NCBI GenBank assembly: GCA_017413105.1
Contig: JAFPVA010000220.1
Location: forward strand, 28,584 to 92,583
DNA length: 64,000 nt
Direction of reading: 5' to 3'
Source of the DNA: Butyrivibrio sp.
Lineage (GTDB): Bacteria; Bacillota; Clostridia; Lachnospirales; Lachnospiraceae
Part shown: piece by piece, positions 1 to 8,721 of the stretch
Layout: each line of letters opens with the position of its first letter
Position numbering within the stretch: position 1 is the first letter of the stretch
Translations under genes and position numbers: made by a program
Notes under the pieces: model-generated
The model's database searches: none
Told to the model about the DNA's origin: nothing
What the model saw: only the letters and a program-made list of their open reading frames with translations

Positions 1-1134
1 AAAAATTTCATAACGATGTTCAATTGTCAGTTCCACATGTTGAACTTTATCCAAATTAGCAAACTCTCTTAATCCATAACTTTTTATTTCTTTTCTTATC
101 TCATTTATCCCAATAGAAGGAATAAAGTCTTGTTCGAAAACACTTAGATTAACCTGACCAACAACATCTCCTTGCTCGCTAATCCTTATTATACTATTGC
201 CCATATATGGAATTCCCCAAATTTCATCATCAATATTCACCAAATCCCAAACAGAATACTTATCGCACTCTGACAAAGAATCAGCCTTCATGTCTGTCAA
301 CGAAATATATTTTAGTTCTTTTGTCTGAATATGCATTTTTATTATGGCGTTAGCATAGTATGGTAAAAGATACGCATAACTTCCAATAACTCTTATAAAT
401 ACGTATTGGATTTGCTCGTCATTACCCCAAATCCATTCCGGCAAATTTATTTGTTTTTCTTCTCTAGAATGTAGGTTCAAAAGCAGTAATGATTGTCCCT
501 TTTGAGCAGGAGAAAACAAAACAGTCTCTTCTGTGATTTTCTCGCCAATCCTACTGCACACATTGTATTCGCAAGGTTCAATTGTGTTTGTTTCCAAATC
601 AATCTTTATAGATTTATTGCTTTTATCGCGAAATAGGTAAAGACCTCTATCGCTAATTACCATGGACTCCATACATGGTTCAGGTAATTGATTAAACTTT
701 ACGCTACTACTCTGCAGATAATAAAAACATACAGAATATTGTTCCATATTCAGGCGAATAGTAATAGGTCTGTCAGATAAATGCAGCCACAAATACTTTC
801 CATCAACAATCGGCTCAATAAAATTTGTATCATAACTGCAAAAAATATTTACATTTGGAATTCTCAGACTTGTAATAGTACGTGACACTAAGTCATAGAC
901 TACAATTTCATCATAATCACATGGAATCATCCACAATTTACTGCCATAAGAAATCATTTTGACTAATTTAGGTACACCTAATAATTCGCATGGATATTTC
1001 ATTTCCACATATACTTCTTTCGTCATGATATCCATTTTATACAAATTACATGAATTGATAGACGTGAAGTATAGAAAATGTCCTACTCGCAAAGACATAT
1101 TTATGTATAATTTTCTCACGTTTTTATCCATCAT
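1..1134 (-). CDS. Uncharacterised propeller-like protein (partial, 3' end beyond window)
   Basis: An open frame runs without a stop from an ATG at 1134 to the left edge (378 codons visible). No signal peptide is evident. The chain has recurring segments of about 40-50 residues rich in aromatic, Asp and Gly residues (for example KLWMIPCDYDEIVVYDL, KYLWLHLSDRP, GLYLFRDKSNKSIKIDL, EIWGIPYMGNSIIRI). This is the look of a beta-propeller made of repeated blades; the fold is inferred from periodicity, not from a recognised family. The start codon overlaps the stop of the upstream aminotransferase gene as ATGA, so the two are probably translationally coupled and act in the same process. A second in-frame ATG follows directly. 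Function unknown; a scaffold or binding role would suit a propeller. Confidence 0.7.
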   Translation of the reverse strand, partial: MMDKNVRKLYINMSLRVGHFLYFTSINSCNLYKMDIMTKEVYVEMKYPCELLGVPKLVKMISYGSKLWMIPCDYDEIVVYDLVSRTITSLRIPNVNIFCSYDTNFIEPIVDGKYLWLHLSDRPITIRLNMEQYSVCFYYLQSSSVKFNQLPEPCMESMVISDRGLYLFRDKSNKSIKIDLETNTIEPCEYNVCSRIGEKITEETVLFSPAQKGQSLLLLNLHSREEKQINLPEWIWGNDEQIQYVFIRVIGSYAYLLPYYANAIIKMHIQTKELKYISLTDMKADSLSECDKYSVWDLVNIDDEIWGIPYMGNSIIRISEQGDVVGQVNLSVFEQDFIPSIGINEIRKEIKSYGLREFANLDKVQHVELTIEHRYEIF

Positions 1135-3803
1135 ATTAAATTAGCAAGATCTCCAAGAACTCTGGCAGTAAACTTCTGCCTACCAACGTTATTCAAAAAC
1201 CATATATCCATATAGTTTTCCATTGCTCCCATCTCTTCATCTCCTGAATAATCTATAAAAGCAATACCAGTAGAGTCAATGACAGAATATATACAATCAT
1301 AATAGTTTTCCTTCAAGAGATCCTCTGGGACAGTTTCATTAAACACTTTGCTAAATGGTAATCCAATCAATACCGGTTTCCACATATTGGCTTTACAATA
1401 TTTTATTAGGTCAATTAGCAATAAAACGTTCTGTTTCTTCCTATTATTTCTTATAATTTCATTTTCATCTGACTTGTATTTTCGAAGTTTAATAGGATAA
1501 GTCTCATGTTCCCATCCAGAATACAAAGATTCTATAAGTTCATCTTTCTCCTTTTCCGACAAATAATTTTCTTTATCATTACGTATGGAATTCACAATTA
1601 TTTGATCATATAAACTGTTCTTAATGAACAATTCCTTATTCTTATTTAGTAATTCCTGCCTACCTATGTCTATATATGGATCTGAACCAAGTAATACTTC
1701 AGAATAAATCAATTCATTATCCGTTCGTCTCAACGCCTCGTGGTCAACTAAAAAAATCGGATACTCAACAGTTAATAAAACCTTAGCATTTTCCCTGATT
1801 CTTTCTTTATACTTTGCAAGAATCAATTTTTGATCTCTAAAACCATTCAAGTAAACAGCCATATTCGCGCCATTTTTTCCATTCTTCTCAAGATCTAGCG
1901 CATAATGTGCCTGGGTTGTTCCAGATATGACCAGTTCAATTTCGTTAGGGAAGTGTCTAAACTTTTCGCTAAAATAGCTTGTATGCAACTGATCTTTACT
2001 TATTAGTTTATATTTATACCAAGGTATATCTGCCACATACTTTGAATATACTTTCCCATTTCTATCAATCATAACTACATGATCTGCAATAGAACATGCC
2101 ACATCCCAGATATTAACCCAATCGTTGTCCACTCTACTGTAGGGAAATATAGCTGTTTTTACATCATGCTTTCTTAATATCTGTTGCACTAATGAATCAA
2201 CTTCCGCTACATCAAATCGATTTTGATCAAATATATAGCAATCCTCTTCGCTCAGAATGCTCTCGCCGCTTTCACCACAACAACATTCTCTATCAACATC
2301 CAAAATCTGATTGTATAATGTTTTGTTAAGCAAAACTGAAAAGGATATGTTCATCCCCTTTAGCGCACCTATAACATGACATAAATAATATGCATTCGCT
2401 GAGCCAATCAGAATAACGTGCTCATTTTTCGCAAAGCATTTTGATAACTCTGTGAAAAAATCAGGAAAATAAAAACATTTCATTCCCATGCTATTACTTG
2501 GGTAAAAACGTAATAATTCTTGATAATCATATTTTTTTAGATAGTCTAATACCGATTTTATTGCATTAACTATTTTATCTACATCATCCTTACTAGTTAT
2601 CAGTGGAGGTGCAATAAGAATATGTGAAGCGTCTGTCCATGTTAAATACCCTTTATCTTTTAACATGCAGCAGACTGCATTTGTAGCACTATCCGTTCCA
2701 AGTTTACCAGACAAATAAATCGAATATAAAAGTCCTATTCCCCTTATTTCCTCAACGTACGGATGTCCTAGTATTACATCATTAAGCTTTTCCTCCAAAT
2801 AAAGCCCGACTTTTTGAGCATTATCAATTAGTTTTTCATTTTGAATATAGGAAATATTTGCATATGCAGCCGCACATGCAACAGGATGGAACGATGAAGT
2901 TAATGCCTGGAAAAAAGTAGTAGCCTCAAGCTTTTTGCATATATTATTGCTTACTATTACTCCTCCCAGAGGAATATAGCTACTAGTAACGCCTTTAGCA
3001 AATGTAATCATATCCGGCAAAACATCATAATGCTCAAAAGCAAACCATTTGCCTGTTCTGCCAAAGCCTGTAAGCACCTCATCAAAGATTAGAAGGATGT
3101 TATATTTATCACATATTCTACGCAGCTCTTTAAAATATCGTTCATTTGGTATAATTGCTCCTTCTCTTATAGGATCCAGTAAAACCGCTGCTATAGAATA
3201 AGGATTTTCCGAAATAATGGTATTATGAACCATTTCAACTAAATAGTCACAATATTTTTCATCATTATCAAAATACTTCTTAAAGGAGTCTGTGTTATAC
3301 CCCCAAAATCTAATGTATTCCCCATTAACCTGTTTCTCTCTATTATGTTCATCGCTCAAATTTGCTGAACCAATAGTTGCACCATGATAGCCATTATATT
3401 GTGACAATACTTTAGGTCTTCCTGTCACTAGTTTTGCAATTCTAACTGCATAATCATTAGCATCAGACCCTCCACATGTAAGAAATATCTTCTGCATATT
3501 GGGTGGTGCAATTTCTCTAATAATTTTCTCTGACAACTGAGCTCGTATTTCTGTGGAATCTAATGGCTTTATATAGCATAAATCCTCAAGTTGTTTTGTT
3601 ATCGCAGCTATAACGCTTTTGTTTCCATATCCGATATTAACATTTACATATTGGCTGGCTAAATCAAATAACTTTCGCCCATCCTTATCATATACGTAAG
3701 TTCCTTCACCTTTTTCATAAATATCAAAAGTCAAATTGTCCTGTGTATAGTCAAAGAAAAGTGAATATTTCTCAGATTTGCTATATGCATCATGTTTTGT
3801 CAA
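1131..3803 (-). CDS. Class III PLP aminotransferase fused to a degenerate SGNH-like domain
   Basis: About 890 residues, roughly twice a normal class III aminotransferase. Residues ~15-425 are the PLP enzyme: a cofactor-phosphate region (CGGSDAND), an Asp in LLIFDEVLTGFGRTGKW, and the Schiff-base Lys in MITFAKGVTSSY (about residue 270). Residues ~460-600 contain a Rossmann-like strand (HVILIGSANAYYL) and a Cys-rich loop. Residues ~620-890 resemble SGNH/DltD-type hydrolases (VISGTTQAHYAL near the start, FLNNVGRQKFT near the end). However, the usual nucleophilic Ser and the His of the DxxH block are replaced, so that domain may be inactive. A TTG at 3803 is preferred because GGAGGG lies 7 nt upstream; a GTG at 3821 lacks such a site. 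It overlaps the Fe-S gene by 14 nt. It probably transfers an amino group to a sugar- or ACP-linked carbonyl; the substrate is unknown. Confidence 0.8.
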   Translation of the reverse strand: MTKHDAYSKSEKYSLFFDYTQDNLTFDIYEKGEGTYVYDKDGRKLFDLASQYVNVNIGYGNKSVIAAITKQLEDLCYIKPLDSTEIRAQLSEKIIREIAPPNMQKIFLTCGGSDANDYAVRIAKLVTGRPKVLSQYNGYHGATIGSANLSDEHNREKQVNGEYIRFWGYNTDSFKKYFDNDEKYCDYLVEMVHNTIISENPYSIAAVLLDPIREGAIIPNERYFKELRRICDKYNILLIFDEVLTGFGRTGKWFAFEHYDVLPDMITFAKGVTSSYIPLGGVIVSNNICKKLEATTFFQALTSSFHPVACAAAYANISYIQNEKLIDNAQKVGLYLEEKLNDVILGHPYVEEIRGIGLLYSIYLSGKLGTDSATNAVCCMLKDKGYLTWTDASHILIAPPLITSKDDVDKIVNAIKSVLDYLKKYDYQELLRFYPSNSMGMKCFYFPDFFTELSKCFAKNEHVILIGSANAYYLCHVIGALKGMNISFSVLLNKTLYNQILDVDRECCCGESGESILSEEDCYIFDQNRFDVAEVDSLVQQILRKHDVKTAIFPYSRVDNDWVNIWDVACSIADHVVMIDRNGKVYSKYVADIPWYKYKLISKDQLHTSYFSEKFRHFPNEIELVISGTTQAHYALDLEKNGKNGANMAVYLNGFRDQKLILAKYKERIRENAKVLLTVEYPIFLVDHEALRRTDNELIYSEVLLGSDPYIDIGRQELLNKNKELFIKNSLYDQIIVNSIRNDKENYLSEKEKDELIESLYSGWEHETYPIKLRKYKSDENEIIRNNRKKQNVLLLIDLIKYCKANMWKPVLIGLPFSKVFNETVPEDLLKENYYDCIYSVIDSTGIAFIDYSGDEEMGAMENYMDIWFLNNVGRQKFTARVLGDLANLI

Positions 3804-4914
3804 TTGTACACCCTCCAACACACTTCTTTAATGCTTCTCGAAAGTCTGTCTTTTCTATCAGTTTCCAAAACATTTCTCTTTCTTTTGTTTTATCAGAAAG
3901 TTGTGAAAAAGCTTTATAGTTACCAGGATATACATCCTCAAAAGTATATTCTTTTATTCGAGCCTTCTCTTTAATCCTATCCATCAGTTGTTTTCCAGTT
4001 TCAGTATTGACAAAGATAACGCTGGTTCCCTTATTATCATCCCATCCATCATCTTTTATTCCCCAAAAATCACCTATTGTTAAATCAGACACCCTTCCTT
4101 GTGTTTTATATTTACAGTTGAAACAACTCTCTCTAATACATAGGTCTTCTCCTTTTCCAACAAAGCTGTTCATAAATGCACTTTCTTCAAGTGTTTCTAC
4201 AAAACTTATACCATTACTACAATGATAATATGTACCTATGCTATGCCATCCTTTACTTTTATCTTTAAAATCAATCTTATCAACTATACTTCCTTTTTCA
4301 GATTCGATTTGCATTAAATACAATTCTAAAGCTTTTTCCGAGGGTACTCCTCTGCAAATCAAATCAACTATAATCAGATTATTATCTATTTTCTTTTTCT
4401 CAGAATACCTTTTTATTGCAGCTGCTTGACATGGTGTTCCACAGAATAACACTTTCTTTCCTGTTTCAGCAGCATCTAAAATATCTTTATAGATTTCTCT
4501 CATATCGCTTTGCACATATTTTGATTTGTGCAATGGAATAAGATCTTTCTTTTCAAAAACAATTCTATGTTTTAACTTCCTGTCCTCAAATCTAGCACCT
4601 GCTACAGCGCCTTTCATATCGATGATTTCATTTGCCAATAGCGCAAATGCCCCACCAGAAGTACTGGCCATTCGTATCTTTTCATCTGTTGCAATAAGGG
4701 CATAAATCTTCTGTCCAGAAATATCATTTTTTTCAACATTGTTAATCTCAGGGCATACTCGTTCACATAATCCACAGTCTATACAAGCTTCCTGATATAT
4801 GTGTGGATAGCTGAAACCCGTTAAAGCATCTTTTCCCATGCTTATTGCCTTGATTTTACATATCTCAGAGCATAATCCACATCCTGTACAATTATCAGTC
4901 TGTATCTCAAGCAT
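3790..4914 (-). CDS. Fe-S protein, coenzyme F420 hydrogenase/dehydrogenase beta-subunit (FrhB-like) family
   Basis: 374 residues. The N-terminus carries two [4Fe-4S] ferredoxin motifs, CTGCGLCSEIC (Cys9-Cys19) and CIDCGLCERVC (Cys44-Cys54). FrhB N- and C-terminal domains follow, with typical segments such as STSGGAFALLANEI, VLFCGTPCQAAAIKRY, CFNCKYK and LTIGDFWGI. Family members in bacterial polysaccharide loci are thought to be flavin/Fe-S redox enzymes, not true F420 hydrogenases. The start at ATG 4914 is chosen because AAGGAG lies 8 nt upstream; the longer TTG frame from 4935 is not needed. It overlaps the acyl carrier protein gene by 8 nt and the aminotransferase gene by 14 nt, so it sits in the middle of a tightly coupled operon. 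A redox step on an ACP- or nucleotide-bound intermediate is a reasonable inference. Confidence 0.85.
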   Translation of the reverse strand: MLEIQTDNCTGCGLCSEICKIKAISMGKDALTGFSYPHIYQEACIDCGLCERVCPEINNVEKNDISGQKIYALIATDEKIRMASTSGGAFALLANEIIDMKGAVAGARFEDRKLKHRIVFEKKDLIPLHKSKYVQSDMREIYKDILDAAETGKKVLFCGTPCQAAAIKRYSEKKKIDNNLIIVDLICRGVPSEKALELYLMQIESEKGSIVDKIDFKDKSKGWHSIGTYYHCSNGISFVETLEESAFMNSFVGKGEDLCIRESCFNCKYKTQGRVSDLTIGDFWGIKDDGWDDNKGTSVIFVNTETGKQLMDRIKEKARIKEYTFEDVYPGNYKAFSQLSDKTKEREMFWKLIEKTDFREALKKCVGGCTIDKT

Positions 4915-5131
4915 TTTTATTACTCCTTGCTTCAATAATAGATGCCAATTCTTCTACTGTAGGATTACCTATTATTGTTTTTATATCATTTTGTTCAAAG
5001 GTAATACCATATTCCTCCTCTGTATCTAATAGCACTTCAACTAATTCCAAAGAGTCCATATGAATAAAACTATCGTTATCTTCATCACTGGCATACCGGG
5101 CTCTTAATTGATTTACGATATCCTTTGACAT
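4907..5131 (-). CDS. Acyl carrier protein
   Basis: 74 residues, acidic and helical. The phosphopantetheine attachment Ser27 lies in HMDSLELVEVLLDTEEEYG, which fits the DSL motif of ACP/DltC-type carriers. The ATG at 5131 is preceded by GAAGGAG at 8 nt; the longer TTG frame is rejected. The gene sits 24 nt after the WcbI-like gene and overlaps the Fe-S gene. No acyl-activating (AMP-ligase) or ketosynthase gene is in the visible operon, so the carrier must be loaded by something else. An FkbH-type domain encoded at 42617-46453 could in principle do so, but nothing in the DNA ties the two together. The context suggests a dedicated carrier for a small acyl or aminoacyl unit, not fatty acid synthesis. 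Confidence 0.9.
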   Translation of the reverse strand: MSKDIVNQLRARYASDEDNDSFIHMDSLELVEVLLDTEEEYGITFEQNDIKTIIGNPTVEELASIIEARSNKNA

Positions 5132-5155
5132 ATAAAATGCTCCTTCTGTCAATAA

Positions 5156-6382
5156 TTATGGAAACATTCCAACTAATTTATATTTCTTCATATCACTGCA
5201 AAACTCATAGTATTGCTCTACATATTCTTCAAAAGTCACATATTTAGGACCTTTAAATGTAAATAACCTGTAAGTCATATTATCAGCCAAATAGACGTCA
5301 AGTCCTAATCCGCATATAACAGAAGGGTATAAAGGCACTTCTGAAGTATGAAGTAATTCTCTTTCAAGCAGTTCGAGTTCTGGTAAATAATCACTATATT
5401 CAATCCGTCGTAGGACCCTTTTGGCCAATTCTATAATTACCTCATTTGAAACATGAGTCTCATTATAGAAAAGTCTTTTTTTCCCTCTATTAGCCTTTAT
5501 AAAATCAGAAATAATAATATCTGAATCCGCTTCCAAAATAGCTATTCTTCGCAACTCACGCTCATAGTTTTTTTCAAGAAAGCCCGCTTCATAAAAGTTT
5601 CTTGATCCAATTTTCTTAACTATTTCCGAACAACTCATTTTTTCATCAATAAACGCATTTATATTGCGGTCTGCCGATAAAAAAGGCGCCCAATCTGTTC
5701 CTTTAGACACTATACAATATCGATTATCATAGAAATTATCAGAAACTGCTTGTGGATGATAACCAACAAAATTTATAATAGGAATGCTGATAGTTATGCA
5801 TGATTTCGGCAGTATCGACAGAAAAAACTCGTTCTTTGTCCTTTCTGTTTTTGTGAGAACAGAATTATATAAATATAACTCGCAAAACTGTAACATAAAT
5901 GCCAGCGCATCATATTCATAATTTTTTATATCTTTATAGGAAAGCCTACAGAATACTTCATGATCTTTACTAAATGTATCTGATTTTTCTAAACATTCAC
6001 TTATAGATCGCATATAGCAGACTCCATAAGAAAAAGCCAACTTCTTACCTGATGTCATCCACTTAAAGAATCTGTAATCAACATAGTCTTCTCCATATCT
6101 GTATCCCATATAGAAAAGTTGTTCTTCTATTGGCTCAAAATTTTCTATACATATCACTACTAATTCATCAATGTTATGAATTAGTTTTTCTTCTGGCCTA
6201 AACACATCAAATGTACGATTATTAATATCTACCTTTTTTTCCAAAGTATTATTAGAGACAAAAAAAGATATCGATAATATATCAATAAATTCCCGACAAA
6301 ACTCATCAGCAATATGCCCAGCGCCAAAAATCACTATGTTTTTTTTCATCAACTCATCAATAATATCTGTCCTAAACTTCAC
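5156..6382 (-). CDS. WcbI-like polysaccharide-modification protein with N-terminal nucleotide-binding domain
   Basis: 408 residues. The N-terminus (NIVIFGAGHIADEFCREF) is a Rossmann-type nucleotide-binding segment of the kind often attached to glycan-modifying enzymes. From about residue 110 the protein resembles the WcbI family of putative polysaccharide acyltransferases: KLAFSYGVCYMRSI, then ITISIPIINFVGYHPQAVSD, then a helical tail. The assignment is by motif and only moderately secure. The start is GTG at 6382, with GGAG 9 nt upstream; an ATG overlapping it is out of frame. It appears to be the first gene of the operon, because 174 bp without a gene and a terminator for the opposite group lie upstream. 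WcbI proteins are tied to capsule modification, so a role in acylating a surface glycan is plausible. Confidence 0.6.
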   Translation of the reverse strand: MKFRTDIIDELMKKNIVIFGAGHIADEFCREFIDILSISFFVSNNTLEKKVDINNRTFDVFRPEEKLIHNIDELVVICIENFEPIEEQLFYMGYRYGEDYVDYRFFKWMTSGKKLAFSYGVCYMRSISECLEKSDTFSKDHEVFCRLSYKDIKNYEYDALAFMLQFCELYLYNSVLTKTERTKNEFFLSILPKSCITISIPIINFVGYHPQAVSDNFYDNRYCIVSKGTDWAPFLSADRNINAFIDEKMSCSEIVKKIGSRNFYEAGFLEKNYERELRRIAILEADSDIIISDFIKANRGKKRLFYNETHVSNEVIIELAKRVLRRIEYSDYLPELELLERELLHTSEVPLYPSVICGLGLDVYLADNMTYRLFTFKGPKYVTFEEYVEQYYEFCSDMKKYKLVGMFP

Positions 6383-6502
6383 TTCATAAATCTCCTGTTT
6401 AGCATAAATAATACCTAGTAATCATGATATTTTTATAACTGTATAATATTATTTTAATGTAATTTCGTTCATCAAACAACAATTCAATGCTAAAACTTAC
6501 AG

Positions 6503-6541
6503 TAAAAAAGGAGCCAGCCTTTTTATCGGCTGACTCCTTTT
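6503..6541 (-). terminator. Rho-independent terminator after the secreted-protein gene
   Basis: On the minus strand GGAGTCAGCC pairs with GGCTGGCTCC (one G-T wobble) around an 8-nt A-rich loop, followed by a T run. It lies 16 bp after the stop of the gene ending at 6557 and separates it from the left-end operon. Confidence 0.85.
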
Positions 6542-6556
6542 AGGAATCAAATCATA

Positions 6557-7618
6557 TTACTTTGCTTCAGCATAGTAGTCAATACCACCTACTGTTACCT
6601 TAAAGCTGCTTGCACCATTCCAAATTACATCCTGTTCAGCCTCAGAAAGTTCAGCGATTGTGTCCTCAGTGTAACCCCATGCTGTATAAATATCTTTCCA
6701 AGTAACTTTAACATATCCTTCTTCATTATCAGAAACTGTTGATACTGACTTACCATTTACAAGGATTGCTGTAGGCTTTGCTGTACCAAATCCTCCATCC
6801 TCAGTAGTCTTTGAAATGTAGACATTCTCACCTTCTACAACTATTGTAGCAGGTTTGCACTCTCTAATTCCTGAAGGAGTGAACTTAAGAGAAAGTGATG
6901 GCATTGTCTTAGCTGTTTTTACTTTATCTGAAATGCTATACCAAGTTGTCTCTGCAACATCTGGATTAAGTGCTGCTGTTACAGCGAACTTATATGTAGG
7001 GAAGTCTTCTGCACCTGACTTAAGAGCATATGTATATGCTCCTGAAGATTCTGTTACTGCATACTGATCAGCTGCTGATACAACAGCATTTGTGAATGTT
7101 ACTCCTGTTGTATCAAGTGCCTTATCAAGTTCATTATCTGACTGAAGTCCAAAATAGAGTCCTGTTGATGCATCAGCACCTGCTGCACCGCCACTGAAAT
7201 CAGGTGTTGTAGAATAATTGCCAGCGTATGTTGCGCTTCCTGCAACTACCTTTGCCTCAACAGCTATCGTAACTCCAATTGCGCTCTTATTGGTAATTGT
7301 AAGCGCATCACTTGTAGCAGCATAATCATAATCGCCACCAGCAGCCTTAGCAAATAATACGCCTGCGCCGGGTTCTACCTTTTTATCAGCATGAGCCTCA
7401 GCTACAACGCCATATGGATCAACAGTAAAAGCAAGTGTCTTTGTAATAGCGTCACCTGTAGGTACTGTAATGGAGAAAACATCCTTATCCACAAATGCAG
7501 GAGTACCAGCACCTGTAATCTCAACTGCTGTTCCCTCTGTTGCAAACGCAGTAAGGCTACTTCCTAATACCATTGCTGCTGCCATTCCAAATGCTACAAA
7601 CTTCTTAAAATTGTACAT
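6557..7618 (-). CDS. Secreted protein of unknown function
   Basis: 353 residues with a clear signal peptide: MYNFKKFVAFGMAAAMVLGSSL followed by TAFA, with cleavage expected after AFA. The mature part is rich in Ala, Thr, Val and Gly and predicted to be mostly beta strand; an early segment reads FSITVPTGDAITKTLAFTVDPYG. No LPXTG sorting signal or C-terminal membrane anchor is seen. The start at ATG 7618 has AAGGAGG 8 nt upstream; the longer frame from 7678 has no support. It follows a single-pass membrane protein gene by 61 bp and ends in its own strong terminator, so the pair may be co-transcribed. The architecture suggests an abundant surface or matrix protein. I do not recognise a named family. 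Confidence 0.85.
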   Translation of the reverse strand: MYNFKKFVAFGMAAAMVLGSSLTAFATEGTAVEITGAGTPAFVDKDVFSITVPTGDAITKTLAFTVDPYGVVAEAHADKKVEPGAGVLFAKAAGGDYDYAATSDALTITNKSAIGVTIAVEAKVVAGSATYAGNYSTTPDFSGGAAGADASTGLYFGLQSDNELDKALDTTGVTFTNAVVSAADQYAVTESSGAYTYALKSGAEDFPTYKFAVTAALNPDVAETTWYSISDKVKTAKTMPSLSLKFTPSGIRECKPATIVVEGENVYISKTTEDGGFGTAKPTAILVNGKSVSTVSDNEEGYVKVTWKDIYTAWGYTEDTIAELSEAEQDVIWNGASSFKVTVGGIDYYAEAK

Positions 7619-7679
7619 AAAACTATCCTCCTTGATAAATATAATTATTTCGTCCATCCTTGGACGAATAGTTACCAAA

Positions 7680-8249
7680 TTAGTTTACCGTTACGTTAAC
7701 ACCAATGTTTACATAAGTAAGCTCATTTTTATCTTCGTCAATCAAGTGATAGACCACCGTGCAAACATAATTGCCAGTTTCCAACGGCTTATCTAATGTG
7801 ATTCCATCGAGTTCTGCCCCTAATTCCAATATTGGAGAAGAATACACGATTTCGCCAGTTTCATCTACCACAAGATCAAAGTACACTGGTGTCTCATTAG
7901 ACGCATCATTTTTGACATATGCATTTTCTGATTTAAGAGTATCTTTGGAAAAAACCCAATCTGAACTCTGTGAAACTGTATAGCTCTGTGGAATATTCTC
8001 TCGAGCTTTCTGAGCTTCTTCCATTTCAGCCATCACGTCTTCTACATTCTCAGCTGTAATAACTTCCCTAGGCTTCTCTTCCGGTGAACCAGCAATTGTC
8101 TTTTCATCTTTCGACTTCACCAAAAGTGCTGCCATAACACTAACTGAGGCAATTAGAAGGATTATAACAACAGCTACAATTGCGATTATTAGTTTTTTCC
8201 CACCATCTCCTTTCCTCTTTTCTTCAGTGTTTTGTGTTTCAGAGCTCAT
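7680..8249 (-). CDS. Single-pass membrane protein with extracellular beta domain
   Basis: 189 residues. A short Lys-rich cytoplasmic N-terminus is followed by one membrane helix (residues ~19-44, LIIAIVAVVIILLIASVSVM), a charged linker with a helical EDVMAEMEEAQKAREN stretch, and a C-terminal beta-rich domain ending near GNYVCTVVYHLIDEDKNE. The start has AGAGGAG 6 nt upstream of ATG 8249. It lies directly upstream of the secreted protein gene on the same strand, so a joint role at the cell surface, such as anchoring or assembling the secreted partner, is likely but unproven. No catalytic motif is seen. Confidence 0.8.
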   Translation of the reverse strand: MSSETQNTEEKRKGDGGKKLIIAIVAVVIILLIASVSVMAALLVKSKDEKTIAGSPEEKPREVITAENVEDVMAEMEEAQKARENIPQSYTVSQSSDWVFSKDTLKSENAYVKNDASNETPVYFDLVVDETGEIVYSSPILELGAELDGITLDKPLETGNYVCTVVYHLIDEDKNELTYVNIGVNVTVN

Positions 8250-8721
8250 TCTAGTCTCCTCTTATTTCTGCGAATCAAAATGCCGTCATTATTACCTATC
8301 ACTTCTTGTATCGGCATCTTTTCTTAATACTTTAGAATGTCTCCGGAAAAATAATAAAAAGTTTATTTTCTTATTCAGTTGTCGTAGCATTTTGGCGCAC
8401 AAAAAGCACAAATGCTCTCTTGTGCCATGATAATATCAATTCTGAGAATGAGTTCCAATTAAGAAAGAATTATAAATTTATAAACAGGTTATAAATCGAA
8501 GTTTAAGCTATGACTGGTGGGAGTAAGAAAATTTCAGAAGGGCAAGATGGCGCAAAAATGCGGCTATCGAAGTGGAGCCGATGCCGCATTGGTGGATTTT
8601 GGGATATTGAGCTACATTTTTATTTCAAGAGCCCCATTTGAAACACTTCTTAGTGGTTATATGTACGCAAAAACGATTCTCTGCGGATTTTTCCACTGAG
8701 AACCGTCATGTCCATGTTTTT
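8250..8721. other. Gene-free stretch of ~470 bp
   Basis: No open frame here has a convincing ribosome site or family resemblance. The visible items are an 8-bp hairpin (AATGCGGC/GCCGCATT) near 8554-8590 and, at 8696-8708, a decayed half-site (GAGAACCGTCATG) of the palindromic repeat that is intact further right. The promoter of the membrane-protein gene should lie near 8280-8450, but no unambiguous -10/-35 pair stands out. Confidence 0.5.

Noticed and set aside
959-1144. 61-codon plus-strand frame at the left end
   Set aside because: It is antisense to a long, well-formed minus-strand coding frame (1-1134) and has no ribosome site.
3804-3821. GTG start for the aminotransferase gene
   Set aside because: GGAGGG lies inside the extension and is placed exactly for the TTG at 3803.
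1131-6382. Dlt-type D-alanylation operon, suggested by the ACP and the DltD-like fold
   Set aside because: No DltA adenylating enzyme or DltB MBOAT is present, and the other genes (aminotransferase, FrhB-like, WcbI-like) do not belong to dlt.
8517-8699. 60-codon plus-strand frame in the 8250-8721 gap
   Set aside because: No ribosome site, no resemblance to a family, and its end runs into a decayed repeat.
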